Below, piece by piece: positions 1 to 9,460 of a stretch of DNA of 64,000 nt; position 1 is the first letter of the stretch; each line of letters opens with the position of its first letter. The notes under the pieces are model-generated. The model saw nothing but the letters and a program-made list of their open reading frames with translations. It did no database searches and was not told where the DNA came from. Origin of the DNA: Bacteroidaceae bacterium (GTDB lineage: Bacteria; Bacteroidota; Bacteroidia; Bacteroidales; Bacteroidaceae). The stretch is taken from NCBI GenBank assembly GCA_024684455.1, contig JAIKWU010000022.1, forward strand, positions 62,001 through 126,000, in the 5' to 3' direction. The position numbers and the translations under genes were made by a program.

Positions 1-50
1 TAACTCTTAAACTCTTAAACTCTCAACCTTTAACTCTTTAACTCTCAACT
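1..50. repeat. AT-rich imperfect heptad/octad repeat (AACTCTT type)
   Basis: The first 50 bases are a run of AACTCTT, AACTCTC and AACCTTT variants with 7-8 base spacing. The run may extend left beyond the window. It ends exactly where the NhaC-type reading frame begins, and the TTG start is part of the last repeat. A related short run is at 37361-37381. Confidence 0.7.
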
Positions 51-1319
51 TTGAAATCCCTCTCTCCCATCCTCGTCTTCATCTGCCTCTACCTCGTCAC
101 CAGTCTTGTGGCGCAAGACTTCTACAAGGTACCCATCACCGTGGCATTCCTCGTTTCCAGTGTCTATGCCGTAAGCATCACAAAGGGAACGCTCGCTGAG
201 CGGCTCGAAATCTATGCCGAAGGCGTGAGGGAGAAGAGCATGATGCTCATGCTCTGGATATTCCTCCTGGCAGGAGCCTTCGCCACGTTAGCCAAGTCAA
301 TGGGTGCCATCGATGCCACCGTCTCACTTGCCCTCGACAGCCTGCCCTCCTCGTTCCTGCTTCCAGGCATCTTCCTGGCCGCCTGCTTCATCTCACTCGC
401 TGTCGGCACCAGCGTCGGTACGATTGCCGCACTGACTCCCGTAGCCGTCGGCATAGCCGATGAAGCCCACCTCAGCCTTCCCTTCGTCGTCGCCATCGTG
501 GTAGGCGGAGCCTACTTCGGCGACAATCTCTCCTTCATCAGCGACACCACCATCGTTGCTACACAGACACAAGGCTGCAAGATGAGTGACAAGTTTCGTG
601 TCAACTCACGCATCGTCCTGCCCGCTGCACTGCTCATCCTTTTCCTCTACTATGTACTCGGCAGGGAAATCACACCGCCCACAGGGCAGCCCCCAGTCAG
701 TTTCTGGAAAGTGCTCCCCTACCTCTCCGTTGTTATCCTCGCGGTCTGCGGCATCAACGTACTCATCGTCCTGCTCGTCGGCATCCTCCTCTGTGGCATC
801 ATTGGCATCACGCTTGGCGAGTACGACCTTTTCGGCTGGTTTCAGGCCATGGCCGACGGCATGGAATCCATGTCCGAACTCATCATCATGACCCTGCTTG
901 CCGCCGGACTTCTCTCCGTCGTCCGCCACAACGGAGGCATCCGCATCATCACCACTACCCTCACCCGCCACATCAACAGCCGTCAGGCAGCCGAGTTTGT
1001 CATAGCAGCACTCGTTAGCCTCGTCAACATCTGCACAGCCAACAACACCGTCGCCATCATGACCGCTGGCCCCATCGCAGCCGACATATCCCAACGTTTC
1101 GGCATCGACCCACGAAAGGCAGCTAGCCTTCTCGACACTGCGTCTTGCTTCACTCAGGCACTCCTTCCCTACGGTGCACAGATGCTCATCGCAGCAGGAC
1201 TTGCACAAGTCAGTCCACTCAGCATTCTTCCCCACCTCTATTATCCCATGGCACTCGTCCTGGCCGTCTTGCTCTCCATCCTTCTACGCTATCCGCGTAA
1301 GTATAGTCAGGCTGCCTAA
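51..1319 (+). CDS. NhaC-type Na+/H+ antiporter family transporter
   Basis: A 422-residue polytopic membrane protein with about ten to eleven hydrophobic segments, the size and layout of NhaC-family sodium:proton antiporters in the inner membrane. Family-like features include the Gly/Thr-rich stretch around residues 120-135 (VGTSVGTIAALTPVAVG) and the GGAYFGDNLSFISDTT motif around residues 155-170, whose acidic residues lie within membrane segments. The start is inferred as TTG at 51 because no ATG precedes the first hydrophobic helix and the upstream DNA is repeat; the next Met is about 63 codons in and would remove two helices. The substrate cannot be fixed from sequence; related carriers exchange malate/lactate or Na+/H+. 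It stands alone and ends at a strong hairpin. Confidence 0.8.
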   Translation: MKSLSPILVFICLYLVTSLVAQDFYKVPITVAFLVSSVYAVSITKGTLAERLEIYAEGVREKSMMLMLWIFLLAGAFATLAKSMGAIDATVSLALDSLPSSFLLPGIFLAACFISLAVGTSVGTIAALTPVAVGIADEAHLSLPFVVAIVVGGAYFGDNLSFISDTTIVATQTQGCKMSDKFRVNSRIVLPAALLILFLYYVLGREITPPTGQPPVSFWKVLPYLSVVILAVCGINVLIVLLVGILLCGIIGITLGEYDLFGWFQAMADGMESMSELIIMTLLAAGLLSVVRHNGGIRIITTTLTRHINSRQAAEFVIAALVSLVNICTANNTVAIMTAGPIAADISQRFGIDPRKAASLLDTASCFTQALLPYGAQMLIAAGLAQVSPLSILPHLYYPMALVLAVLLSILLRYPRKYSQAA

Positions 1320-1355
1320 AAAGTCACCGATTCCGCAACACAGTATGAATAGCAG

Positions 1356-1392
1356 CCGTGGCGTAGTGTGAATTGTTTACACTGCGCCACGG
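1356..1392. terminator. Bidirectional hairpin terminator between convergent genes
   Basis: CCGTGGCGTAGTGT at 1356-1369 pairs with ACACTGCGCCACGG at 1379-1392 (one T/G mismatch). The hairpin lies between the plus-strand antiporter and the minus-strand glycosyltransferase, which converge here. Confidence 0.7.
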
Positions 1393-1456
1393 TTTCTTGT
1401 ATAGTTCGGTCGGCTGTATCCAAAGGATGCAGCGAACGATTAGTAGGACTTCGTCG

Positions 1457-2617
1457 TCATGTCTCAGAGGGGGTGAATACCATCATGGGCGTGACGAGGA
1501 TGTGCTGTGAGGGATACCAAGTGACAAGGATGGGCCGGTGACGAAGGTCGGAGGAACGGTCAATGCAACGGAGCATGTCGGCATAGTCAGTGGTCTCGGC
1601 ATTGAAGACGAGGAAGTCAGGCGAAGGCGTGTCGCTAAGAAGGATGCCGTAAGGGGTGAGGAAATGCTGGAGCGCATCGCGGTCTTCATCGGCGTGGAGG
1701 GCGAAGGTGGACCGTTGGAAATAGTGGGTCATGTAGTCTGGGTCTTCACGACGGTGACGCTTCAGGGCCAGACGCAGGTAGGCTTCAACGCCCTTGGCGA
1801 AGATGGCGAACTTGACGGGCAGGGAGACAAGAATACTGTAGTGGCTGAAATGCTTGCGAAAGAAGATGAGCATGGCCTGGTAGAAAATACGAACGTAGTG
1901 GTAGGTGCTTTCGTGAGTGCTCTCGCCTTTGTAGTGGAGAATGGGGGTAGGCAGGTAAAGGTTTTTGAGTCCTGTCTGTAGGATGCGGTAGGAGAGGTCG
2001 ATGTCTTCTCCGTACATGAAGAAGTCTTCGTCGAGGTATCCGCTCTGGTTAAGTGTACTTCGACGTGTGAAGAAGCAGGCTCCGCTGATGACTTCGATTT
2101 CATTGACATGACTGGCGTCGAGGTATTGCATATAGTAGCGGCCGAAGGTGCGACTCTTGGGCAAGAGGCGGCAGAGCCCCGTCATCTTGCAGAAGGCAGT
2201 GAAGGGAGTGGGTATGCCTCGGCGCGACTCGGGAGCAAAGCGTCCGTCGGGGTCGAGCATCTTCACACCGATGGCTCCAGCATCGGGACGTGCGTCCATC
2301 AGAGCGATGAGGTCGGTGAGGGTGTGCTCTGTGATGAGGGTGTCGGGGTTGAGGAGGAGGACGTAGCGGCCACTTGCCTGAAGGAGTGCCTGGTTGTTGG
2401 CTCTGGCAAATCCCACGTTTTCCTGATTCCAGATAAAACGGACGCGGGGATGGAGCGGCGGCAGATATGTGTCGGAGCCATCGGTCGAATGGTTATCGAC
2501 AAGGAAGATTTCGTGGTCAATGCCCTGTGCAGCCTTCTCTACCGAACAGAGACACTGATGGACGTAGTACTTGACGTTATAGTTGACGATGACGACGGAG
2601 AGTTGTAGCATAGACAT
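1457..2617 (-). CDS. Family 2 glycosyltransferase (rhamnosyltransferase-like)
   Basis: A 386-residue cytoplasmic GT2 enzyme. The N-terminus has the GT-A nucleotide-binding fold ([13 protein letters not shown] near residue 6, then FLVDNHSTDGS), an NPDT stretch taking the role of the DxD metal site near residue 90, and the acceptor-side FMYGEDIDLSYR motif near residue 200. This pattern is typical of WbbL-like rhamnosyltransferases that build surface polysaccharide; the actual sugar is not predictable. The C-terminal ~100 residues are less conserved and may contact the membrane. The start (2617, or Met3 at 2611) lies inside the 3' end of the upstream membrane-protein gene, overlapping by about 41 bases. 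It is the last gene of the lepA/C10/recR-side minus-strand run. Confidence 0.88.
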   Translation of the reverse strand: MSMLQLSVVIVNYNVKYYVHQCLCSVEKAAQGIDHEIFLVDNHSTDGSDTYLPPLHPRVRFIWNQENVGFARANNQALLQASGRYVLLLNPDTLITEHTLTDLIALMDARPDAGAIGVKMLDPDGRFAPESRRGIPTPFTAFCKMTGLCRLLPKSRTFGRYYMQYLDASHVNEIEVISGACFFTRRSTLNQSGYLDEDFFMYGEDIDLSYRILQTGLKNLYLPTPILHYKGESTHESTYHYVRIFYQAMLIFFRKHFSHYSILVSLPVKFAIFAKGVEAYLRLALKRHRREDPDYMTHYFQRSTFALHADEDRDALQHFLTPYGILLSDTPSPDFLVFNAETTDYADMLRCIDRSSDLRHRPILVTWYPSQHILVTPMMVFTPSET

Positions 2618-2933
2618 ACCAAAGGGTTAGATAGGCAATGGCTGCACAGAGCAGGCCAGTCGTACTGAGCGTGAACTGATAACAAAGCAATGCATACAGA
2701 ATCACACCCAGAATCACAAGGAGGCGTAACGTCGCATGTTTCTGCAGGCGATGAACCACAAGGGGTACAGCAACGAGGGTCTGAATGATGCAGATGATGT
2801 TGAGCAAGTATTCCGTCTGCTCTGTCTCAGGAGTGGCAAAGATGCCCTTAGGGACAACTCCTGTCCCTATGAGAACCAGCATAAGCACGCAGCAACACTG
2901 GGCAATGGCAAAGCATACATGAAAGCGTTTCAT
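2577..2933 (-). CDS. Small four-helix membrane protein, unknown function
   Basis: A 118-residue protein with about four hydrophobic segments (residues ~8-28, 44-60, 68-84, 90-108) and a basic C-terminal tail (TLRRHRQL). I do not recognise a family. Its start overlaps the recR stop by four bases (ATGA, 2930-2933), and its 3' end overlaps the glycosyltransferase start by 41 bases, so it is very likely cotranslated with both. The pairing with a glycosyltransferase suggests a cell-envelope role, but this is inference from neighbourhood only. Confidence 0.7.
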   Translation of the reverse strand: MKRFHVCFAIAQCCCVLMLVLIGTGVVPKGIFATPETEQTEYLLNIICIIQTLVAVPLVVHRLQKHATLRLLVILGVILYALLCYQFTLSTTGLLCAAIAYLTLWYVYATTLRRHRQL

Positions 2934-3553
2934 AGACTGAACGGAATGCGATTGACAATGGAACGTCCCAGCGTCACCTCATCGGTGTATTGCAGTTCGT
3001 CGTTGATGGAGATTCCCCGAGCCAGCGTGGTCAACTTGACATCGGCAAAGTCCTGCAAACGACGATAGATGTAGAAGTTGGTGGTGTCGCCTTCCATCGT
3101 ACTGCTGAGGGCAAGTATCACCTCGGCTACATCTCCCCGACGAACTCGCTCGACAAGACTTTCGATTTCAAGGTCGGAGGGCGTGATGCCGTCCATCGGT
3201 GAAATCACCCCACCAAGTACGTGGTAAAGACCGTGATACTGTGTGGTGGCTTCGATGGCCATGACATCCTGAAAGTTCTCTACCACGCAGACCTGCGTAG
3301 CGTCACGCATCGGATTGGAACAGATGGAACACACATCATCGTCGCTGATGTTGTGACAAACCTTGCAATAGTGAACGTCATGACGCAGCACCGTCAGACT
3401 CTGGGCAAAATTGTCAACGGCCTCGGTGTCGAGTTTTAACAAATGAAGCACCAGACGCAAGGCTGTCTTGCGTCCGATGCCTGGAAGTTTTGCAAATTCA
3501 TCGACAGCCCGCTGAAGCAGTGTCGAGGACAATGTGTTGTCGGACGTGTTCAC
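2930..3553 (-). CDS. recR: Recombination mediator protein RecR
   Basis: A 207-residue RecR, the usual length. It shows the helix-hairpin-helix LPGIGRKTA (residues 23-31), the four-cysteine zinc finger C63-x2-C66-x8-C75-x2-C78, and a Toprim domain beginning [10 protein letters not shown] with the conserved GGVISPMDG stretch. With RecF/RecO it loads RecA onto SSB-coated single-stranded gaps. It overlaps the stop of the upstream C10 protease by four bases (3550-3553) and the start of the downstream membrane protein by four bases. A repair gene translationally coupled to a secreted protease is unexpected functionally, although recR followed by envelope genes is plausible in this phylum. Confidence 0.97.
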   Translation of the reverse strand: MNTSDNTLSSTLLQRAVDEFAKLPGIGRKTALRLVLHLLKLDTEAVDNFAQSLTVLRHDVHYCKVCHNISDDDVCSICSNPMRDATQVCVVENFQDVMAIEATTQYHGLYHVLGGVISPMDGITPSDLEIESLVERVRRGDVAEVILALSSTMEGDTTNFYIYRRLQDFADVKLTTLARGISINDELQYTDEVTLGRSIVNRIPFSL

Positions 3554-6500
3554 TGAATGAGCACCTTTTTACCACCCACAATGTAGAAGCCCTTCTGCAA
3601 CTGTGAATGAGTACCGACACGGCGGCCTGTCAGGTCATAAATCGTACTGTCCACTTTGTACTTTGTTTTCTCCACTTCACTGATACCCGTGGGTTCTTCA
3701 TCGGGTGTCAAATTGCGAACGAAGTAGAGATGGAAGTCGTCGGCCTTGTACCAAGTGGGACAATCACGTACACCAATGGTAAGGCTCTCACCCTCATGAA
3801 TGATAATCTTATCAATGCGTCCTTCACGCAGATAGAATTGACCAGACAGGCTGGCTTCAACCTCTTGTTCTATGTCGTTGGCAAAGAGAGTGACTGTAGA
3901 ATCAGGTTCTGTGCCCAACATGGCTGTAAGGGCATAGACACCTGCAGGCACGTTCTCGATGGTCTGGCTGATGGCGGGGCCATGGGCAGGCGTACCTTTG
4001 GCACTATACACAAAGTAGGAGCCGTCATTACCTATGGCACGGTAGTTGAGTTCATCGTTGGTCTTGACACCGACACCATCGCTCTTAATCCATCCATAAG
4101 TGGAACCAATCTTTGAAGAAGCAGTGGTGCCACGTTCAAACGAAGGATTGACAATGAGGAAGGTAACATCGAATTCCGATGTCAGCGATTCACCATCCAA
4201 TAGGCGTGGGAACTCTTCCATCATGGCACGGAGTTCTTTGACCATATCTTGAGTTGCTGCGTCATCTAATTCACGCGTCGTAAAGATGGCTTCGCAAGAG
4301 GCAATTTTGTCTGTCAGTGCCTTGGCAGCCTCGTCGGTCACATAATCGGCGTATTTATCATAGACAGCATAGGCCTGAGCAATAGTCTGTCCCACCGAAA
4401 GGTAGGCATTATCCATTGAGATGTTGCTGGCGCTGCGGAATGCACGAGTATTCAATGTAGAATAGAAATAGCCACCGAAAGCCGGTGTGGTGAATGCTGC
4501 TGTAGCAGGACGGAAGTAGTCTTTGTCAAGATAAAAATACTTACCTGTCGATTCTTCGATTTGAAGATCGTTAATCTCGGTGTTGACAAACGTTCCTATG
4601 AGCGCATCACACACATTAGTGGCAGGAGCATTACAAACTGTGACATTCTGCGCAATCAGGTCATGACGACGTTCCGACGAAGTCATGAGCAGATAAGTCT
4701 GACCGGCCTCCAACTCTGTCACATTGGTCGTCTTGTTGGTAATACCAGTAGAAGTGTAAGCGTCGATGCGCTTTGCAAAGACACCATCGGGCAGCGGCAT
4801 GTTGCACGGAACGGTAACCAGTTGCCAAACATTCGGCATATTATTAAAGGTCAGACTTACAGAGTTGGCCTGTATGGGCTTATCCATCATGAAGTCGTGC
4901 CCCACAGCCAGGGAGAGATGGTCGGCTCGGGCTGTCTCTCCATCGATGCTGATGACATTGACACCCGTCACATCAACATCAGGTCCGACAAGTATCAAGT
5001 TATACTCTTTGTCAGCAAGCACAGGGACGCGACCAATGCTGGTCACGTCAGACAAGTCATAGATGAGTGCATTAGCGTTGGCACGCTTCTTCACAATCGA
5101 CTCAAATTCGTAGGCATTCCACGCTCCTGAAAAGCGCAGGATTCTGTCATCGGTTTCATCCAAAGCCGCCTTCAGTCCTTCAGAGGCACGCATCGTGAAA
5201 TACACCATCTTCTGGCCTTCTTCGTAAGTAAGTGTCGTTTCAGAACGCAACGTAAGCGGATTGGCCAGTGCAGCCGCATAGAACTTGCCATCCTCGAGCG
5301 GAAGGGATGATGTGGAAGCAACGGAGAACCAAAAGTCTCCCGTTGCACCACCCTCAATGTTCACATTTGCAGCAGGCTTGTTGCCGAGGGCGGTGAAGGT
5401 CTCACCATCGTCCTCTGTTCCGAAGATCTGAATACGCGGTGCCTCCTGATACGACATTTCACTGCGGTTCAGCACCGTTGCCACAAAAGAGGCATGGTCG
5501 CCGTTGACAACGACGTAGTCACGACCGTTGTGGCGAACCGTCTCATTACAACCCAGCACGACAAGGTCTTTGAACAGAAGGTCGTTGCCTGCTGACTCAG
5601 CCGTTAATTGCTCTTGTACCAGGATATTCAACTTCTCGTCAGTAACAAAGAGATAGTGCTTCGCTGCCTTGGCTGGCTTGGCCTTCAGAATAACCTCCAC
5701 CTCACTGCCGTCGTTCGGTACGGTCACGACTTCGCTTGAATTTGCCTTTTGCAAATTTGCTGGAACTTCATAATTGGTGCCATAGAAAAGATAAACGCCT
5801 TCAAGTGGGAAGGTGCTCTTATTCTTCAGCGTCACACGAATTTTATTGTCGTGGTTGGCATAGAAGCCCTGCGGTGTCTCAATCTTTGCAGCGATGTTCA
5901 GTTTCTTTGGATGAATGTCATAAGTAATCGAAGGGTTGATACCAAAGTTGTTTACACCTTCATCTTCCATGATGTACCAGCCATTACCACCTGCTTCAGG
6001 GCCATTACCACCCCAACCGAAGTTAAAGTGATACTTGTCGTCTCTGGCACGATATCCATCGATGACGATAGCATGACCTTCGTTATCGGAATTATAACCG
6101 GCATAGACTACGGGGCGTTTCTGAATCAAATCGTTGTAGGCTAAATCCTTCAACGTTGAATGGCCCGCCCAGATGTTCTTACTGGCCACATTGAAGCAGT
6201 CGTTGAAAGTGGGGCAAAGGTTTTCGATATAGGCACCCGACGATGCGCCATACGACATCCAGGTGTAAGAGCCGACAGCCAGGTGGAACGCACCAATGGC
6301 ATCATAATACTCATCAGGAAGATCGCCTGGATAACTGTCAAGCATGAGGCCCCACTTCATGGGTGTATTCTTAGCAATGCTCTGAGTCACAGGAGCGTCA
6401 CCCCATTCATAGGTAGGCGTTGTGGCACCCAACAGTTCGGGCAGGTCACGACGGAAATAGTAGAGCACCTGGGCGCCAGCCGTAGCCACACAACCTGTCA

Positions 6501-7068
6501 CGGCACGATTGTTGGTGAGTTTTCCGTCACTGCCCTTGATGAATGGGCACCAACTATTGTAGGGCCAATTCTGATGCCACCTGCTGGTCATCAGCACCGG
6601 AACATCCTGACGGTCGGCAGCATCCTTGCGGATGCCACCTGTCGTGTAGTTGGCCTTGCGTGCTTCACTCTTACGGCTGACGTTTTCGCCAAGAGCCTGA
6701 GTTTCCTCAATTCTTTTGGCCCATGAATCCAGCCAACTCAGCAACTGGGGAGGCATCTGGTCTTCGATGAAGTCGCCTTCCTCGGTGTAGCCAAGTACAT
6801 CGGGCAGGCAGTCGTCACCGCTGACGATGACAAACCCCTGACCGGCACCACGTGAGAAGATGTAGTACGGAGCAGCCTGTGCTGTCTTGGCAGGCAGATG
6901 ACGAGCCTTTGTCATGTCGCGCTCGGCACGCTTCACGAGCATCGGCTCAGCCGTGTTTTCCGTCAAATAATCCGAGGCGATTACCGTTGCTTTCTGCAGG
7001 TCAATCGGGTCGGCCATGGCACTTGTTGCTGTGAGCAGCAAAGCACCTATAAGAAAATGTTTTTTCAT
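3550..7068 (-). CDS. Secreted C10 (streptopain/interpain-like) cysteine protease with sorting tail
   Basis: A 1172-residue exported protease. Residues 1-19 are a signal peptide (cleavage after AMA). Residues ~20-140 resemble the inhibitory Spi/propeptide region ([20 protein letters not shown]). The peptidase domain has the nucleophile Cys193 in [10 protein letters not shown], His332 in GHAIVIDGY, and NFGWGG at 349-354, carrying the Asn that orients the His in SpeB-type enzymes; the following residue is Phe instead of Trp. Residues ~390-1100 form several beta-rich adhesin/Ig-like modules. The last ~40 residues ([11 protein letters not shown]...[14 protein letters not shown]) look like the Prevotella-type C-terminal sorting tail, so type IX secretion or surface anchoring is inferred. 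It lies downstream of lepA with a 13-unit heptad array between them and overlaps recR at ATGA. Confidence 0.93.
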   Translation of the reverse strand: MKKHFLIGALLLTATSAMADPIDLQKATVIASDYLTENTAEPMLVKRAERDMTKARHLPAKTAQAAPYYIFSRGAGQGFVIVSGDDCLPDVLGYTEEGDFIEDQMPPQLLSWLDSWAKRIEETQALGENVSRKSEARKANYTTGGIRKDAADRQDVPVLMTSRWHQNWPYNSWCPFIKGSDGKLTNNRAVTGCVATAGAQVLYYFRRDLPELLGATTPTYEWGDAPVTQSIAKNTPMKWGLMLDSYPGDLPDEYYDAIGAFHLAVGSYTWMSYGASSGAYIENLCPTFNDCFNVASKNIWAGHSTLKDLAYNDLIQKRPVVYAGYNSDNEGHAIVIDGYRARDDKYHFNFGWGGNGPEAGGNGWYIMEDEGVNNFGINPSITYDIHPKKLNIAAKIETPQGFYANHDNKIRVTLKNKSTFPLEGVYLFYGTNYEVPANLQKANSSEVVTVPNDGSEVEVILKAKPAKAAKHYLFVTDEKLNILVQEQLTAESAGNDLLFKDLVVLGCNETVRHNGRDYVVVNGDHASFVATVLNRSEMSYQEAPRIQIFGTEDDGETFTALGNKPAANVNIEGGATGDFWFSVASTSSLPLEDGKFYAAALANPLTLRSETTLTYEEGQKMVYFTMRASEGLKAALDETDDRILRFSGAWNAYEFESIVKKRANANALIYDLSDVTSIGRVPVLADKEYNLILVGPDVDVTGVNVISIDGETARADHLSLAVGHDFMMDKPIQANSVSLTFNNMPNVWQLVTVPCNMPLPDGVFAKRIDAYTSTGITNKTTNVTELEAGQTYLLMTSSERRHDLIAQNVTVCNAPATNVCDALIGTFVNTEINDLQIEESTGKYFYLDKDYFRPATAAFTTPAFGGYFYSTLNTRAFRSASNISMDNAYLSVGQTIAQAYAVYDKYADYVTDEAAKALTDKIASCEAIFTTRELDDAATQDMVKELRAMMEEFPRLLDGESLTSEFDVTFLIVNPSFERGTTASSKIGSTYGWIKSDGVGVKTNDELNYRAIGNDGSYFVYSAKGTPAHGPAISQTIENVPAGVYALTAMLGTEPDSTVTLFANDIEQEVEASLSGQFYLREGRIDKIIIHEGESLTIGVRDCPTWYKADDFHLYFVRNLTPDEEPTGISEVEKTKYKVDSTIYDLTGRRVGTHSQLQKGFYIVGGKKVLIQ

Positions 7069-7118
7069 AATGATGAAGTGTTTAGTATGGAATATTGAGT
7101 TGAGTTATTTCCACTAAA

Positions 7119-7209
7119 TGGTCAATGGTCAATGGTCAATGGTCAATGGTCAACGGTCAATGGTCAACGGTCAATGGTCAACGGTCAATGGTCAACGGTC
7201 AATGGTCAA
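7119..7209. repeat. Thirteen-unit TGGTCAA/CGGTCAA heptanucleotide array
   Basis: Exactly 13 tandem heptads (91 bp), reading TGGTCAA for the first five and then alternating CGGTCAA and TGGTCAA. The last unit ends one base before the lepA stop codon (7211-7213). The array separates lepA from the downstream C10 protease on the same strand. A second 13-unit array in the opposite orientation is at 9350-9440. Confidence 0.97.
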
Positions 7210-7210
7210 T

Positions 7211-8998
7211 TTAGTCGCCGTCAAGTTTCAGCACGGCAAGGAAGGCCTTTTGCGGCACTTGCACGTTGCCGATTTGCTTCATGCGTTTCTTACCGCGCTT
7301 CTGCTTCTCGAGCAGTTTACGCTTACGGCTTACGTCACCTCCGTAACACTTCGCCGTCACGTCCTTGCGCACCTGCTTCACCGTCTCACGAGCAATGATT
7401 TTGCCGCCGATGGCTGCCTGAATGGCGATGTCGAACTGCTGGCGTGGCAGAAGTTCCTTCAGACGCTCACACATACGGCGACCCAGCGAGACGCTGTTGT
7501 CAACGTGGGTCAGCGTAGAGAGGGCATCGACACTTTCGCCATTGAGCAGAATGTCCAGTTTGACGAGTTTGGAAGGACGGAAACCTGCCGGCGCATAGTC
7601 GAACGATGCATAGCCGCGGCTGATGCTCTTGAGTTTGTCGTAGAAGTCGATGACGATTTCGCCGAGCGGCATGAGGAACTGAATCTCCACACGGTTACCC
7701 GTGATGAATTCCTGCTTGACGAGTTCGCCGCGTTTCGACAGACAGAGCGTCATGATAGGGCCGATGTAGTTGGCGTTTGTGATGATGGTCGCACGGATGT
7801 AGGGTTCTTCCACATGCTCGATGTACGTCGGGTCGGGCATACCGCTGGGGTTGTGCACCTCCTGCCCCACCCCATGCTTATCGTACACCATGTACGACAC
7901 ATTCGGCACCGTGGTGATGACGTCCATGTCAAACTCGCGGTCCAGACGTTCCTGCACGATTTCCATGTGTAGCAGTCCGAGGAAACCGCAACGGAAGCCA
8001 AAGCCCAGCGCTGCGCTGCTCTCGTGCTGGAACGACAGCGAGGCATCGTTCAGTTGTAACTTCTCCAACGAAGCACGCAGGTTCTCATAATCCTCTGCCT
8101 CAATGGGATAGACACCGGCAAACACCATCGGCTTCACCTCCTGGAAACCCTCGATGGCTTCGCGGGCAGGATTCTGCACGGTAGTGATGGTGTCACCCAC
8201 CTTCACCTCCACGGCATTCTTGATGCCGCTGACAATGTAGCCTACATCGCCCGTGCGCAGTTCCTTGCGCGGCACGAGGTCCATCTTCAGCACACCGATT
8301 TCTTCCGCCTGATATTCTTTCTTCGTGTTGATGAACTGCACCTTCTGTCCAGGTCGCATCACACCGTTCACAATCTTGAAATAGGCAATGATGCCTCGGT
8401 AACTGTTGAAGACCGAGTCGAAAATCAGCGCCTGCAACGGAGCCTCGGGGTCACCCTTCGGGGCAGGGATGCGTTCCACAACAGCACGCAAGATGTCATC
8501 CACACCTTCGCCCGTCTTGCCACTTGCCAGAATGATGTCATCCATGTCACAGCCGATGAGGTCGATGATTTCGTCAGCCACCTCCTCGGGCATGGCATTG
8601 GGCATGTCTATCTTGTTGATGACAGGAATAATCTCCAAGTTATGGTCGATGGCCATGTAAAGATTGCTGATTGTCTGAGCCTGCACGCCCTGCGTCGCAT
8701 CCACCACCAATAGCGCACCCTCACACGCGGCTATCGAGCGCGACACCTCATACGAGAAATCGACGTGCCCTGGAGTGTCGATGAGGTTGAGGATGTAGGT
8801 CTCGCCGCCCATCTCAAACTCCATCTGAATCGCATGGCTCTTGATGGTGATACCCCGTTCCTTCTCCAAGTCCATGTCGTCAAGCATCTGACCCTCCGTC
8901 ACCTGAATCGTATGGGTACGCTCCAGCAGACGGTCGGCCAGCGTTGACTTCCCGTGGTCAATATGTGCGATGATACAAAAGTTGCGTATATGCTTCAT
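7211..8998 (-). CDS. lepA: Translational GTPase LepA (elongation factor 4)
   Basis: A 595-residue LepA/EF4 of normal length. The G domain motifs are intact: [10 protein letters not shown] (G1), RGITIKS (G2), DTPGHVDF (G3), NKIDMPNA (G4). Then come EF-Tu-like domain II, EF-G-like domains III and V, and the LepA-specific C-terminal domain with its basic tail ([20 protein letters not shown] at its core). EF4 remodels stalled ribosomes under ionic or cold stress. The start is the ATG of [12 protein letters not shown] at 8998, preceded by a strong promoter. The gene is bracketed by two inverted heptad arrays. Confidence 0.98.
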   Translation of the reverse strand: MKHIRNFCIIAHIDHGKSTLADRLLERTHTIQVTEGQMLDDMDLEKERGITIKSHAIQMEFEMGGETYILNLIDTPGHVDFSYEVSRSIAACEGALLVVDATQGVQAQTISNLYMAIDHNLEIIPVINKIDMPNAMPEEVADEIIDLIGCDMDDIILASGKTGEGVDDILRAVVERIPAPKGDPEAPLQALIFDSVFNSYRGIIAYFKIVNGVMRPGQKVQFINTKKEYQAEEIGVLKMDLVPRKELRTGDVGYIVSGIKNAVEVKVGDTITTVQNPAREAIEGFQEVKPMVFAGVYPIEAEDYENLRASLEKLQLNDASLSFQHESSAALGFGFRCGFLGLLHMEIVQERLDREFDMDVITTVPNVSYMVYDKHGVGQEVHNPSGMPDPTYIEHVEEPYIRATIITNANYIGPIMTLCLSKRGELVKQEFITGNRVEIQFLMPLGEIVIDFYDKLKSISRGYASFDYAPAGFRPSKLVKLDILLNGESVDALSTLTHVDNSVSLGRRMCERLKELLPRQQFDIAIQAAIGGKIIARETVKQVRKDVTAKCYGGDVSRKRKLLEKQKRGKKRMKQIGNVQVPQKAFLAVLKLDGD

Positions 8999-9068
8999 AT
9001 CAAGTGTTTACACGTCAAAACAACACCTACATATTCCTTACTATGCACGTGCCCGTGAATTATTTCTG

Positions 9069-9099
9069 CAAAGGTACGATTAAGCGAGCGAAAAACAAA
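9069..9099 (-). promoter_or_regulatory. lepA promoter (TTTG-19-TACCTTTG)
   Basis: On the minus strand the -33 TTTG (9096-9099) is 19 bases from the -7 TACCTTTG (9069-9076), the canonical Bacteroidetes layout. The spacer ends in CGCTCGCTTAATCG, shared with the promoters of the alanine symporter and nadA. Confidence 0.85.
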
Positions 9100-9317
9100 A
9101 TAAAAATCATTTTTTATTCTTATTCACAAACGAAAGAACCTTCAGCGTAGCCACAGGTGACTTCTCTTTGTTTTTGTACTGTGGACGAAGTTGTGCGCAC
9201 TGTGGTGCGTGTCAGGACAGTCCGCAGTCCTCCTGTCGGCTCACGGTGGTACAGTTTTTGGCAGACTTTGACACTATTTTTTTGCCTACAATGGATGAGT
9301 TTTCCAAATATTTTTCA

Positions 9318-9325
9318 TAACTTCG
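9318..9325 (+). promoter_or_regulatory. Candidate -7 element for C10 protease 2
   Basis: TAACTTCG, a one-base variant of TAnnTTTG, lies just before the heptad array and 136 bases before the ATG chosen for the protease. If used, the whole array is in the 5' leader of the mRNA. No good -33 TTTG is seen. Confidence 0.45.
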
Positions 9326-9349
9326 CAGCGAAAAGAGGATTCGAGCAGA

Positions 9350-9440
9350 TTGACCATTGACCGTTGATCATTGAGCATTGACCATTGACCATTGACCATT
9401 GAGCATTGACCATTGACCGTTGACCATTGACCATTGACCA
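9350..9440. repeat. Thirteen-unit TTGACCA heptanucleotide array (inverted copy)
   Basis: Exactly 13 heptads (91 bp) of TTGACCA with variants TTGACCG, TTGATCA and TTGAGCA, the reverse complement of the array at 7119-7209. It ends 20 bases before the start codon of the second C10 protease. It also generates artefactual open frames in several phases. Confidence 0.97.
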
Positions 9441-9460
9441 ATCCTATTTTGCAGAAGGCT

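Larger units (their letters stand above)
8999..9349. other. Divergent intergenic region, lepA / C10 protease 2
   Basis: The first ~100 bases hold the lepA promoter. The middle (about 9130-9290) contains imperfect palindromes such as GGACAGTCCGCAGTCC around 9217-9232 and the string CACGGTGGTAC near 9242, weakly like the 22-bp family units but without clear period. I see no gene. The right part carries the presumed protease promoter. Confidence 0.5.

Noticed and set aside
7118..7972. 284-residue frame starting in the heptad array
   Set aside because: It starts with repeat-encoded NGQWSMV units and then runs antisense to lepA; an artefact of the array.
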